Assembly (NCBI RefSeq): GCF_003001935.1
Contig: NZ_PVNG01000004.1
Span: 434,001-498,000, forward strand
Length of the DNA: 64,000 bases
DNA from: Nonomuraea fuscirosea
GTDB taxonomy: Bacteria; Actinomycetota; Actinomycetes; Streptosporangiales; Streptosporangiaceae
Direction of reading: 5' to 3'
Each line of letters opens with the position of its first letter. Positions within the stretch are counted from its first letter, which is position 1. Under the pieces are notes generated by a model. The model was not told the origin of the DNA, did no database searches, and worked only from the letters and a program-made list of their open reading frames with translations. Position numbers and translations under genes: made by a program. This document shows positions 1 through 8,443 of this stretch, in pieces.

Positions 1-518
1 TGAACGATCATGACGGCTTCCGTGAGTTCGTGCTCGTCCGCCAGCAAGCGCTGATGCGGACGGCGTACCTGCTCACGGGAGACGCGCACCTCGCCGAGGA
101 CCTGCTGCAGAGCGTGCTGGTCAAGGTGCTCGGGCAGTGGGGCAAGCTGTCCAAGGGCGGCGACCCGGTGGCGTACACGCGTAAGGCGCTGGTGAACCAG
201 TACATCTCGTGGCGGCGCCGCCCCCGCGTCGAGTTGCCCAGCGCCTCGGTGCCGGAGCACGGCGTCTCGAGCGACGACAGGACGCTGGACCGGATCGTGC
301 TGCGCGAGGCCCTGGCCCGGCTGGCCCCCAAGCAGCGCGCCGTGATCGTGCTGCGCTTCTGGGAGGACCTGACCGAGGCGCAGGCGGCCGACGTGCTCGG
401 CTGCTCCCTCGGCAACGTCAAGAGCCAGACCCATCACGCGCTGGCCCGGCTGCGGACGATCGCCCCGGAACTGGCGCACCTGCTGTCCGAGCACGAGATC
501 GAGAAGGTGGCCCGGTGA
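1..518 (+). CDS. SigE-family RNA polymerase sigma factor (5' end at window edge)
   Basis: ECF-type sigma factor that directs RNA polymerase to a small regulon. Region 2 (GDAHLAEDLLQ, KVLGQWGKL) is followed by a short linker and region 4 (LAPKQRAVIVLRFWEDLTEAQAADVLGC, then SLGNVKSQTHHALARLR), the layout of the actinobacterial SigE family of about 170 residues. The frame is open to the edge and reads NDHDGFREFVLVRQQALMRTAYLLTGD; the first two bases, TG, are probably the end of an ATG or GTG start, so only one base seems to be missing. The stop overlaps the next start (GTGA), so the downstream membrane protein is translationally coupled, typical of a sigma factor with a companion membrane or anti-sigma-like protein. 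Confidence 0.9.
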   Translation, partial: NDHDGFREFVLVRQQALMRTAYLLTGDAHLAEDLLQSVLVKVLGQWGKLSKGGDPVAYTRKALVNQYISWRRRPRVELPSASVPEHGVSSDDRTLDRIVLREALARLAPKQRAVIVLRFWEDLTEAQAADVLGCSLGNVKSQTHHALARLRTIAPELAHLLSEHEIEKVAR

Positions 519-1624
519 CGCGGCTGCGTGAGGCACTGGGCGACATCGCCGCCGACGCCCCCATGGTGAACCTGGCCGACCTGGCGATCGCCGGGCACCG
601 TCGCAGGAGGATGCGGACGGCTCTGGCCATGACGTCCGTGGTGGCGCTCGCGGTGGCGGGGGCGACGAGCGCGGCCCTGGTGGTGCCGTGGCACCGCCTG
701 GCCGGCGGCGCCACGCCGCAGAACGCCGTGATGGTGCCCGAACTGCCCGGGGGCAAGGTCGGGGCGCTCAGCCACGCCTACCGGACGGAGTGCGCCGTCG
801 ACCGGACCACCCGCGAGGTGGACTGCGACTCCGCGGAGTGGCGGGTGGTCACCGCCGGCGGCAGGACGTACCGGGTGCCACAGGCGCTCGCCTTCACCGC
901 GAAGCACGACCATGTCCCCCTCGCGCTCAGCCGGGACGGCCGCAAGCTCGCCTACTACAGCGACGAGGCGGCGGCCTACATGGTGCGCGATCTCATGACC
1001 GGGCGTGAGGCGACCTCGCCGATCAAGGTCCGGCAGGAGGAGATCCAGGCCGGCGCCATCCTCGTGCTCTCCGACGACGGCCGCTACCTGGCCTTCGACC
1101 CGCTGGTCGGCAAGAAGCGCCCCACGACGCTGATCGATCTGCGCACCGGCGAGGCGAAGCGGCTGAACAGCCGGTACGAGCCGATCAGCATCAAGGGCGG
1201 AGTGATCGAACTGGTCCGGTACGTCAAGACCGACCTGTGGCGCATGCCCGTCGAAGGCGGCGGGAAGCCGGTCCGCTTCAAGGGGGCGTGGATCGGCTTC
1301 AGCGAGCCGCACCCGGACGGCCGCACGGTGGTCGCGATCGACCACGCGGACCACAGGAAGGGGGCACGCACCACGTTCGGCGTGCTCGACGCCCAGACCG
1401 GGCGGATCGTACGGAAGGTGCGGCTGACCGGGGTGCCGGCGAATACGACCATCGACGAGATGTCCGTGTGGCGGAGCTCGAAGCACGTCACGGTGGCGAC
1501 CAGCACCGGGTCGGACCGGCGCCTCTACGAGGTGAACGTCACCACCGGCGAGGCCAAACTGCTGACCGCCTTCGGCACCAAGGTCAGGGATCTGGCTCTC
1601 CCAGGCGCGGCATCAGGCAAGTGA
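515..1624 (+). CDS. Membrane-anchored beta-propeller-like protein coupled to the sigma factor
   Basis: Protein of 369 residues with a short cytoplasmic N-terminus, one membrane segment at about residues 40-60 (LAMTSVVALAVAGATSAALVV) and a large outside domain. The outer part has repeated strand-turn units such as LALSRDGRKLAYYS, LVLSDDGRYLAFDP and FSEPHPDGRTVVAID, the WD40/TolB-like propeller pattern. GTG start chosen because it overlaps the sigma-factor stop by 4 nt. No classical zinc anti-sigma motif is visible. By context it may sense or modulate signalling for the sigma factor, but that role is inference. The frame is open much further upstream inside the sigma gene; that extension is not coding. 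Confidence 0.8.
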   Translation: MTRLREALGDIAADAPMVNLADLAIAGHRRRRMRTALAMTSVVALAVAGATSAALVVPWHRLAGGATPQNAVMVPELPGGKVGALSHAYRTECAVDRTTREVDCDSAEWRVVTAGGRTYRVPQALAFTAKHDHVPLALSRDGRKLAYYSDEAAAYMVRDLMTGREATSPIKVRQEEIQAGAILVLSDDGRYLAFDPLVGKKRPTTLIDLRTGEAKRLNSRYEPISIKGGVIELVRYVKTDLWRMPVEGGGKPVRFKGAWIGFSEPHPDGRTVVAIDHADHRKGARTTFGVLDAQTGRIVRKVRLTGVPANTTIDEMSVWRSSKHVTVATSTGSDRRLYEVNVTTGEAKLLTAFGTKVRDLALPGAASGK

Positions 1625-1749
1625 CAAGTGACAAGTAGCAAGTGACAGGAACGTGGCGCCCACCGGGCTCGGCCACCGCAGCCCAGGCCCGGGCCGGTGC
1701 CGGGCTGGGCCGGCACCGGCACGGTCGTCGATGGGTGTCGGTGATGTGG

Positions 1750-2616
1750 CTAGCTCAGGCGGGCGAGCTCCTCCGCGCTCAGCTCCAAAGCGGCGGCGCG
1801 GGCGGAGTCGACGATGGACTCCGGCCGGCTGGCGCCCGGGATCGGGATGACGACCGGGCTGCGGGCCAGCTCCCAGGCCAGGCAGACCTGCTGCGGCGAG
1901 ACGCCGTGCGCCTGCGCGATCTCGGTGAAGGCGGCGTTGCGCTCACGCAGCTCGCCGGTGCGGCCGATGCCGCCGAGCGGTGACCACGGCAGGAAGGCCA
2001 GGCCGAGCTCCTCGCACACGTCGATCTCGGGCTCGCTGGAACGGAACCGCGGCGAGTACTCGTTCTGGACGCTCACCAGGCGCTCACCGAGGATGTCGTG
2101 GGCGAGCCTGATCTGCGCCGGGTCCGCGTTCGAGATGCCGGCCATCTGGATCTTGCCGGCGTCGTGCAGGTCCTTCAGCGCGCCGATGGTCTCCTCGTAC
2201 GGCACCTTCGGATCGGGCCGGTGGTGCTGGTAGAGCCCGATGCTGTCCACGCCGAGGGCCTTCAGCGACCGGTCGCAGGCCTCCCTCAGGTACGACGGGC
2301 GCCCGTCCACGTCCCAGCCGTCCGGCGTACGGGTGTGGCCGCCCTTGGTGGCGACGAGCACGGAGCCCGTGTCACCGCTCCAGCGCGCCAGCGCCCTGGA
2401 CACCAGGCGCTCGTTGTGGCCGACGTCCTCGTGCGAGGGCGTGTAGGCGTCGGCCGTGTCGATCAAGGTGATACCGGCGTCCAGGGCGGCGAGGATCGTC
2501 CGGATCGACTGCTCCTCGTCCGGCATGTGGCCGGCCACCGACATGGGCATGGCCCCGAGCCCGATGGCCCCGACCTGGCGGTTTCCGATGGCACGCGTTC
2601 TCATGGCGTTCTGCAT
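1750..2616 (-). CDS. Aldo/keto reductase
   Basis: NADPH-dependent aldo/keto reductase of 288 residues with a TIM-barrel fold. The N-terminus has the family pattern IGLGAMPMS, then LDAGITLIDTADAYTP with the catalytic Asp and Tyr, the Lys in VLVATKGG, and the His in LYQHHRPDP. The C-terminal part (VVIPIPGASRPESI) is the cofactor-phosphate site. ATG at 2616 is preferred over an upstream GTG because the MerR-like promoter just upstream would put transcription start at or next to it. It probably detoxifies an electrophilic aldehyde or ketone. No regulator gene is adjacent. Confidence 0.9.
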   Translation of the reverse strand: MQNAMRTRAIGNRQVGAIGLGAMPMSVAGHMPDEEQSIRTILAALDAGITLIDTADAYTPSHEDVGHNERLVSRALARWSGDTGSVLVATKGGHTRTPDGWDVDGRPSYLREACDRSLKALGVDSIGLYQHHRPDPKVPYEETIGALKDLHDAGKIQMAGISNADPAQIRLAHDILGERLVSVQNEYSPRFRSSEPEIDVCEELGLAFLPWSPLGGIGRTGELRERNAAFTEIAQAHGVSPQQVCLAWELARSPVVIPIPGASRPESIVDSARAAALELSAEELARLS

Positions 2617-2632
2617 GAGAACACCCTGTCGT

Positions 2633-2653
2633 CTGGAGCGCACTCCAGGTCAA
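2633..2653 (-). promoter_or_regulatory. MerR-type operator/promoter of the aldo/keto reductase
   Basis: Read on the minus strand, TTGACC (-35, complement of 2648-2653) runs into the inverted repeat CTGGAGTGCGCTCCAG (complement of 2633-2648, 7 of 8 pairs), followed about 4 nt later by a weak -10 (GACAGGGT). A dyad placed between -35 and -10 with a long spacer is the hallmark of promoters twisted open by MerR proteins, and TGGAGTGC-GCTCCA resembles the aldehyde/thiol-responsive AdhR/NmlR class as I remember it. The transcript would begin close to ATG 2616, so translation may be leaderless. Confidence 0.55.
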
Positions 2654-2780
2654 ACAGGCCGCCGCCGAAAGCGACCGCGTGTCGCCGAAGAGGCGGCTCG
2701 CCCGCACCGTATCGCTCAGGGCCGGCGCCGACGGCGGCGTGCCGTCCGGGGGACGGCACGCCCGCGCCGGGTCGCGCGGG

Positions 2781-3632
2781 TCAGGGCCGGCGGCCGACTC
2801 CCGCCAGGACGCCGCCCTTCGCCAGCCCCGGCGCCGGGTACGGGTCGTCGTCGCGCCACTCCTGGACCGGTACGATCCCCGGCTCCAGCAGCTCCAGCCC
2901 CGCGAAGTAGCCGCGCATGGTCTCCCGGTCGCGCCAGGCGATCGTCCCCGCGCCCGAGCGCCGGTAGACGCCCCTGGCCTCGTCCATCTTGTCGGCCCGC
3001 CCCTCCTCGGGCTCGACGTAGCTGTGCGAGATCACCAGATGGCCGCCGGGCACCAGGGCCTCGCGCAGGGTGGCGACGATCGCGGCCACCTCGTCGTCGT
3101 CGGGGAAGAAGTGGAAGACGGCCGCCACGATGATCGCGACCGGCTGGGAGAGGTCGAGGTGGGCGGCGGCGGCCTTCAGGATGGCGTCGGGCCGGTGCAG
3201 GTCGCCCTCGATCACGGCGGTGTGCGGGTTGTCGGCGAGCAGGGCCTGGGCGTGCACGAGCACGATCGGGTCGTTGTCGACGTAGACGACCTTCGAGCCG
3301 GGCGCCTCCCGCTGCACCACCTGGTGCACGTTGTCCTGCGTGGGCAGGCCCGTGCCGATGTCGAGGAACTGCCGCACGCCCGAGCGGGCGACGTGGCGTA
3401 CGGCGCGGACGAGGAAGCCGCGGTTGGCCAGGGCCATCTCCCGCACGTCGGCGCCGCTCTCGCGGGCTATGGCGACGATCTGCTCCGCCGCCACCCGGTC
3501 GGCGTGGAAGTTGTCCTTGCCGCCCAGGTAGTAGTCGTACATGCGCGCGACGCTGGGAACCGTCGGATCGACCCCTTGAGGAGCCCGCTCGTCCGGTAAG
3601 CCCTGCGCGTCCTGCTCCCGATCTCCGGCCAT
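2781..3632 (-). CDS. SAM-dependent methyltransferase, pfam04672 (DUF574) family
   Basis: S-adenosylmethionine-dependent methyltransferase of 283 residues in a family greatly expanded in actinomycetes and of mostly unknown substrate. Family signatures are PSVARMYDYYLGGKDNF near residue 26, the SAM-binding stretch FLDIGTGLPTQDNVH, VVYVDNDPIVLVHAQALL for the adenosine pocket, and VFHFFPDDDE and HLVISHSY further on. A near full-length paralogue lies at 16259-17074 on the same strand. No partner gene suggests the substrate. Confidence 0.93.
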   Translation of the reverse strand: MAGDREQDAQGLPDERAPQGVDPTVPSVARMYDYYLGGKDNFHADRVAAEQIVAIARESGADVREMALANRGFLVRAVRHVARSGVRQFLDIGTGLPTQDNVHQVVQREAPGSKVVYVDNDPIVLVHAQALLADNPHTAVIEGDLHRPDAILKAAAAHLDLSQPVAIIVAAVFHFFPDDDEVAAIVATLREALVPGGHLVISHSYVEPEEGRADKMDEARGVYRRSGAGTIAWRDRETMRGYFAGLELLEPGIVPVQEWRDDDPYPAPGLAKGGVLAGVGRRP

Positions 3633-3693
3633 GACCCCGCCTTCCTCGCCCTGATCGGATCATACGAGATAACCCGGCCGATTGTGATCTTCG

Positions 3694-4215
3694 TCACCCG
3701 GTCTCTTCGCGCACCCAGCCGAGAACCCGCGCCGCCACCCCCGCGGGCGTCTCACCACCGCCCGTGCCGAAGACGTGGGGGATCAGCTCGCGCCCCTCGG
3801 CGGCGTCCGCCAGCGCCCCGCCGATCCACCCGGCCGGACCGCCCCGCGCCCGCAGCCGGCGTACCCGCTCGTCGTCCGGGCAGTCCAGCAGCGCCCAGCG
3901 GGCCGGCTCCACCCACCGCGCTCCCGGCGCGAGCTCGCCCGGGTCGGGGACCGGGCACAGCAGCAGGACCGGATGGCCGGCGCGGCGCACCATGGTGACG
4001 ATCCGCGCCCACATCCGGTCGTACGCCGGCCACACGGGCGCCGCCTCGGGCGTCGCGATGGGCACGCCGACCAGCCGGCCGTCCTCCAGCAGCTCGTCCA
4101 TGTCCATGACGACGATCCCGCCCGCCCGCGCGACCAGGTGCGGAAGGAGAGTGGTCTTGCCCGCGCCCGGCGCGCCCGCGAGCAGGAACAGCGGCGCCAA
4201 CGCGTGATCTTCCAT
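3694..4215 (-). CDS. P-loop ATP-binding protein
   Basis: Small nucleotide-binding protein of 173 residues. The Walker A motif GAPGAGKTT lies near residue 14, and IVVMDMDELL probably supplies a Walker B-like acidic pair, as in small kinases and the zeta-toxin/AAA_33-like group. ATG 4215 is chosen because the open frame upstream runs across the operator and the divergent tetR start. The gene is divergent from the TetR gene at 4262 and probably shares its control region. The substrate is unknown; it could be a small-molecule kinase. Confidence 0.75.
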   Translation of the reverse strand: MEDHALAPLFLLAGAPGAGKTTLLPHLVARAGGIVVMDMDELLEDGRLVGVPIATPEAAPVWPAYDRMWARIVTMVRRAGHPVLLLCPVPDPGELAPGARWVEPARWALLDCPDDERVRRLRARGGPAGWIGGALADAAEGRELIPHVFGTGGGETPAGVAARVLGWVREETG

Positions 4216-4240
4216 CAGGGGGATGGTAGCCGACACATCT

Positions 4241-4258
4241 GTACCTACTAGTATGTAC
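4241..4258. promoter_or_regulatory. Palindromic operator, probably of the TetR regulator
   Basis: GTACCTACTAGTATGTAC is an 18-bp inverted repeat centred on CTAG with 8 of 9 pairs matching. It sits 3 nt before ATG 4262 and 25 nt from the divergent ATG at 4215, so a bound TetR dimer could silence both directions. The AT-rich core also contains -10-like sequence, so the regulator mRNA may be leaderless. Confidence 0.55.
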
Positions 4259-4261
4259 GGC

Positions 4262-4828
4262 ATGGACACGAGGGAACGGCTCATCCAGAGCACCCGTGAG
4301 CTGCTGTGGGAGCGCGGCTACGTGGGCACGAGCCCGAAGGCGATCCAGGAGCGGGCCGGCGCCGGTCAGGGCAGCATGTACCACCACTTCCGCGGCAAGC
4401 CGGACCTGGCGCGGGCCGCGATCGAGCGCAGCGCCACGGAGCTGAGGGACAGGGCGCAGGCCGCGTTCACCGGCCCCGGCACCGCCCTGGAGCAGGTCGC
4501 CGCCTACCTGCGCCGCGAACGCGACGCGCTCAAGGGCTGCCCGGTCGGCCGCCTCACCCAGGACCCCGACGTGATGAAGGACCCCGAGCTGCGCGAGCCG
4601 ATCGAGCGGACCTTCGCCTGGCTCACCGACCGGCTGACGGCCCTGCTGACCCGCGCCCGCGACGACGGCGACCTCGCCGCGGGCCTCGACCCGGAAGCCA
4701 CGGCCGCGGCGCTGGTCGCGGTGGTGCAGGGCGGCTACGTGCTGGCCCGCGCCACCGGCTCGGCCGCCGGCTACGCCCAGGCCGTCGAGGGCGCCCTCGC
4801 CCTGCTCACCCGTCAAGGAGAGGACTGA
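4262..4828 (+). CDS. TetR/AcrR-family transcriptional regulator
   Basis: One-component repressor of 188 residues. The N-terminal helix-turn-helix reads RERLIQSTRELLWERGYVGTSPKAIQERAGAGQGSMYHHFRGKPDL; the C-terminal ligand/dimer domain resembles the YxaF/LmrA group (LKGCPVGRLTQDPDVMKDPELREPI). ATG 4262 is chosen because the alternative ATG at 4253 lies inside the operator palindrome. The tautomerase gene starts 1 nt after its stop, so the two form an operon. Confidence 0.9.
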   Translation: MDTRERLIQSTRELLWERGYVGTSPKAIQERAGAGQGSMYHHFRGKPDLARAAIERSATELRDRAQAAFTGPGTALEQVAAYLRRERDALKGCPVGRLTQDPDVMKDPELREPIERTFAWLTDRLTALLTRARDDGDLAAGLDPEATAAALVAVVQGGYVLARATGSAAGYAQAVEGALALLTRQGED

Positions 4829-4829
4829 C

Positions 4830-5216
4830 ATGCCCTTCGTCCGCATCGACGCGCTCAGGGCCGGCCCCGACCGGCTCGACGCGCTCGGCCGCGCCGTGCA
4901 CGACGCCCTGGCCGAGACCGTCGGCATCCCGTACGACGACCGCTTCCAGGTCCTGACCAGCCACGACGGCACGACCGGCACCCTGCGCTACGACGGCTTC
5001 CCCGGCATCAGGCGCGACGACGACCTCGTGTACGTGGCGATCACGCTCCGCTCAGGGCGCACCCCCGAGCAGAAGAAGGCCCTCTACCGGCGCATCGCCG
5101 AACTCGCCCGCGAGTACGCGGCGACCGAGCCGCGCAACGTGTTCGTCACCCTGACCGAGAACGAGCCGATCGACTGGTCGTTCGGGGACGGGATCGCGCA
5201 GTACGCCATGGACTGA
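4830..5216 (+). CDS. Tautomerase-family protein
   Basis: Protein of 128 residues of the 4-oxalocrotonate tautomerase superfamily, in the longer fused-domain size class. Once Met1 is removed, Pro becomes the N-terminal residue that acts as the catalytic base (MPFVRIDAL). Two beta-alpha-beta units are suggested, the second around VYVAITLRSGRTPEQKKALYRRIAEL and ending VFVTLTENEPIDWSFGDGIAQ. It starts immediately after tetR with a good ribosome site (AAGGAGAGG) inside the end of tetR, so it is probably repressed by that regulator. The substrate is not known. Confidence 0.88.
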   Translation: MPFVRIDALRAGPDRLDALGRAVHDALAETVGIPYDDRFQVLTSHDGTTGTLRYDGFPGIRRDDDLVYVAITLRSGRTPEQKKALYRRIAELAREYAATEPRNVFVTLTENEPIDWSFGDGIAQYAMD

Positions 5217-5229
5217 CGGGCTTCGCCGC

Positions 5230-5646
5230 TCAATCCGGCACGGGCGCGGCGTCGCGGCGGAACCGGGCCCTGACCAGGCCGATGACGGACGGCCCGCCCG
5301 CGAAGCACCACAGCGCGATCACCGGATCACAGATGGCGCAGCCGAACGACGACAGCTCGGCGAAGGGCAGCAGCGGGCTGCCGTTCAGGTGGTGGATCAC
5401 GTCCCACGCCGTGTGCAGCAGCCAGCCGACGCCGATCCAGGTCCAGCTCTCCAGCCCCCGGTAGGCGACGTAGCTCATCACGACCGGCAGCACGAACTCC
5501 CACGGGCCGAGCCCGCCCCCGCTCAGGTAGGCGGCGCCCGCCCCGGCCACCACGACGGCGTTGAGCGGGCGCCGGTGCCGCTCGGGGACCAGGGAGATCA
5601 GGGTGACGGCGACGACGCCGATGAGGATCGGCATGACGATGGACAT
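5230..5646 (-). CDS. DUF6010-family integral membrane protein
   Basis: Protein of 138 residues with four or five hydrophobic segments (MPILIGVVAVTLISLV; LNAVVVAGAGAAYLSGGG; PWEFVLPVVMSYVAYRGL; WIGVGWLLHTAWDVIHHLNG; ICDPVIALWCFAGG). The sequence HTAWDVIHHLNGSPLLPF, with its His/Asp cluster, and FGCAICDPVIALW resemble the uncharacterised DUF6010 family. It converges with the tautomerase gene, 13 nt stop to stop. Function unknown. Confidence 0.8.
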   Translation of the reverse strand: MSIVMPILIGVVAVTLISLVPERHRRPLNAVVVAGAGAAYLSGGGLGPWEFVLPVVMSYVAYRGLESWTWIGVGWLLHTAWDVIHHLNGSPLLPFAELSSFGCAICDPVIALWCFAGGPSVIGLVRARFRRDAAPVPD

Positions 5647-5887
5647 GGGGCGTGATCATCCGTTTCTGGGTGGTCGCGGCAGGTGCGCAGGCAACGCTAG
5701 GCCGCCCGGCGCCATCGCCCCAGTGGCTCGATCGACAACTTCCCACGGGATACCGCCAGTGCCCGCGGCCGGCGCGCGTGGGTGAGGGTGACTGCTCGCG
5801 ACCGGCGCCGATCAGCTCACGGAACGGCCTGCCGGCGACACGGGAGAGGGCTCACCGGGTCATCCATCGGCCCGCTCCTTGGGCGGC

Positions 5888-6709
5888 TCAGGAACCCGGG
5901 GTCTCGGTCGGCGTCTCGGTGGGGGTTTCCGTCGGGGTTTCCGTGGGTGTCTCGGTGGGGGTTTCGGTCGGCGGGTCGGTCGGCGGGTCGGTCGGAGGCG
6001 GTGTCGCGGTGTCCGACGGGATCGGCGTGGCGGTCGCCGTCGGCGTGGGGCACGGGGCCGGAGTCTGCCACGTCGGCACGACGCCCCTCCACCACTGCTT
6101 GGCCCGCTTCCACTCGCGGTCGTTCCACTCGCGCTTGTTCCACGGGTGCAGCCGCACGGGCCGCGACAGGTCGAGGACGTTCAACGCCCTGGCCGTTGTG
6201 CCGTCCGTGGTGGCCGTCACCGACACCCAGCCGCCCTGCTCGATCGGGGTCTCCCGGTCACGGAGGCGCACCGGCCGGCGGGTGGACTCGTCGATCGCGT
6301 ACGTCTGCTCGAACCCGTCCTGGCTGCGTACCGTGATGGAGTCCGTCGCGAGGGCGGACACCTGGCCGGTCTGGGCGAGCACCGTGATCGTGCCGCACCC
6401 GTCCTTCGTCGGGACGACGAACTCGCCGTGCATCGCGCCCAGGAAGCTCCAGGGGTTGACCGACGGCACCTCGGTCGCGGTGGGCGCCGGCGCCGGGGTC
6501 TCCGTCGGGACAGGGGTGTCCGTCGGCGTCTCGGTCGGGGTTTCCGTGGGGGACTCGGTGATCGTCGGGGTCGGGGCCGGCGGCGTCAGGGTGGCCGCCG
6601 AGGCCGTCATGGTCACACCGAGCCCGCCCGCCGTGACGACCGCGACGGCGGCGACCTTGAGCAACTGCCGGGAGACGCGCCGTCTCGGGCGCGGTCGGTC
6701 GAACCTCAT
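5888..6709 (-). CDS. Secreted protein with PTET-repeat flanks
   Basis: Exported protein of 273 residues. The N-terminus RPRRRVSRQLLKVAAVAVVTAGGLGVTMTASA is a signal peptide. A Pro/Thr/Glu linker (residues about 40-80) precedes a compact middle domain (TITVLAQTGQVSALATDSITVRSQDGFEQTYAIDE), whose strand pattern recalls DUF5666-type small beta domains, and a second linker of repeated PTET units closes the protein. The repeats are 12-bp units (GTCGGGGTTTCC-like on the plus strand) liable to slip. Pro/Thr-rich stalks on both sides suggest a domain held away from the envelope, perhaps O-mannosylated. No anchor is visible. Function unknown. Confidence 0.75.
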   Translation of the reverse strand: MRFDRPRPRRRVSRQLLKVAAVAVVTAGGLGVTMTASAATLTPPAPTPTITESPTETPTETPTDTPVPTETPAPAPTATEVPSVNPWSFLGAMHGEFVVPTKDGCGTITVLAQTGQVSALATDSITVRSQDGFEQTYAIDESTRRPVRLRDRETPIEQGGWVSVTATTDGTTARALNVLDLSRPVRLHPWNKREWNDREWKRAKQWWRGVVPTWQTPAPCPTPTATATPIPSDTATPPPTDPPTDPPTETPTETPTETPTETPTETPTETPGS

Positions 6710-6963
6710 ACGCGTCCTCCATGGGGATCGGAGTCATCTGTGCCCTCCACCCGGGGCGAACCGGCGCATGGCGACGGCCGCCGCGGCGGTCCGCCGTGAC
6801 GTGGAGGGAGGGGCTGAACTCGCGTCATTGTCGAAGGCGAACAGGCCGGACTACGGCGCCGGCACCACCCCATCGGGTACGGATGCCGGACGCGAACGCT
6901 AGCTCTGGTTGGACGTACGGCCGGACTCAGTAGGTTCCCGCCGTTTTCTCCATAGTCGTCCGA

Positions 6964-8430
6964 TTAGTCGGTACGCCCGCCGATCCGGAGATCCGGCATC
7001 AGCACGACCGAGGCCAGCGCCAGCAGCCCGCCCAGGCCGCCGGCCCAGCCCAGAACCGTGGCCACACCCGCGGTGACCTGGACCGCGTCCGCGCCGCCTG
7101 CGGTGAGATGGTGGCCGAGCAGGGACTGGCCGCAGGCGAGGCTCACCGCGCCGCCGATCTGCTTGGTGAGCATGGACCCGGCGGTGGCGGCGCCGATGTC
7201 CGTACGGGGGACGCTGTTCTGGGCCACGATCGAGGCCCCGCCCATGGCCGGGCCGGTGCCCAGGCCGACGAGCGCCAGGCAGCAGGCGATCAGTAAGGCG
7301 GGGGTGCCGGCGTTCAGCGTGAGGAGGGGCAGGCTGCCCGCGGTCAGCAGCGCCGCGCCCAGCAGCAGCGCGGGCCTGGGCCGCGCGGTGCGCAGGATGA
7401 AGGAGGCGGTCAGCCGGTTGGACAGCACCATCCCGCCCAGCATCGGCAGCAGGAGCAGCCCGGAGTCGGTCGCGGAGTAGCCGCGCACGTGCTGCAGGTA
7501 CAGGACCAGGAAGACGCCCGCGGGCAGGCTCGCCGCCTGGAAGAAGAACCCGGCCGCGATGATCGCGGCGTAGGCGCGGTGGCCGAACAGGCGCAGCGGC
7601 ACGATCGGCACCTCGGCCCGCCGCTCGGCCACGGCCAGCAGGGCCAGCAGCACCGCGCCCAGCAGCAGGGGAGCGCCCACGGTGAGGTCGCTCCAGCTCC
7701 GCTCGCCGTGCCCCTTGAGGGTCAGCCCGAGCAGCACGAGGGACAACCCGCTGGTGAGCAGGGCGATGCCGGCCACGTCCAGCCGTCCGGTGACGGAGGA
7801 GGCCGGGCGAGTGCGGGGGAGCAGGGCGGCCAGCAGCGCCGCGGCGACCGCGCCCGCGGGCAGGTTGAGCAGGAACGCCCACCGCCAGCTCGCGTAGTCG
7901 GCCAGCACCCCGCCGGCCAGCGGGCCGCCCACCATGCCGGCGACGAGCATGACCGCCATGACGCTCTGCATGCGGACCATGCCTCCCATGCGGCTGGGCG
8001 GATACAGGTCGCGTACCACCGCCATGCCGACCGTGAGCAGCGCGCCCGCGCCCAGGCCCTGCACGGCGCGGGCGGCGATGAGCAGGGTGATGGAGGAGGC
8101 GAGGCCGCAGGCGAGCGACCCGGCCAGGAAGATCCCCAGGCCGGTGAGCAACGGGCCGCGCCGCCCGCGCAGGTCGGAGAAGCGGCCGTAGAGCGGGACG
8201 GTGACGGTGGAGGTCAGCAGGTAGGCGGTGACCACCCAGACGTACCAGGTCTCGGCGCCGCCGAGCTGGGCGACGATCCTGGGCATCGCCGTGCCGGTCA
8301 CGGTGCCGTCCAGCATGCTCAGGAAGACGCAGGTGAGGGTGGCCGCGGTGATCAGCCGGCGGTTGCCGGCGGGGAGCAGCTCGTACGGCGTCGGAGCGGC
8401 GGGCGGTGGCAGGCGCGGCGGGTTCGTCAT
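6964..8430 (-). CDS. MFS drug-efflux transporter, DHA2 (14-TMS) family
   Basis: Proton-driven multidrug exporter of 488 residues in the EmrB/QacA family, with about 14 hydrophobic segments. Motif A in loop 2-3 is GRFSDLRGRRGPLL; motif C-like sequence in TM5 is VMLVAGMVGGPLAGGVLA; motif D1-like residues begin TM1 (FLSMLDGTVTGTAMPRI, with the membrane Asp typical of DHA2 pumps). It is divergent from the TetR gene at 8555 with two operator-like palindromes between them, so the pump is probably induced by the drug that TetR binds. Confidence 0.93.
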   Translation of the reverse strand: MTNPPRLPPPAAPTPYELLPAGNRRLITAATLTCVFLSMLDGTVTGTAMPRIVAQLGGAETWYVWVVTAYLLTSTVTVPLYGRFSDLRGRRGPLLTGLGIFLAGSLACGLASSITLLIAARAVQGLGAGALLTVGMAVVRDLYPPSRMGGMVRMQSVMAVMLVAGMVGGPLAGGVLADYASWRWAFLLNLPAGAVAAALLAALLPRTRPASSVTGRLDVAGIALLTSGLSLVLLGLTLKGHGERSWSDLTVGAPLLLGAVLLALLAVAERRAEVPIVPLRLFGHRAYAAIIAAGFFFQAASLPAGVFLVLYLQHVRGYSATDSGLLLLPMLGGMVLSNRLTASFILRTARPRPALLLGAALLTAGSLPLLTLNAGTPALLIACCLALVGLGTGPAMGGASIVAQNSVPRTDIGAATAGSMLTKQIGGAVSLACGQSLLGHHLTAGGADAVQVTAGVATVLGWAGGLGGLLALASVVLMPDLRIGGRTD

Positions 8431-8443
8431 ATCGAGGATATTA

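Noticed and set aside
434..1486. Long minus-strand open frame of 350 codons
   Set aside because: It is antisense to the membrane protein, with His/Arg/Asp-rich shadow composition and no domain.
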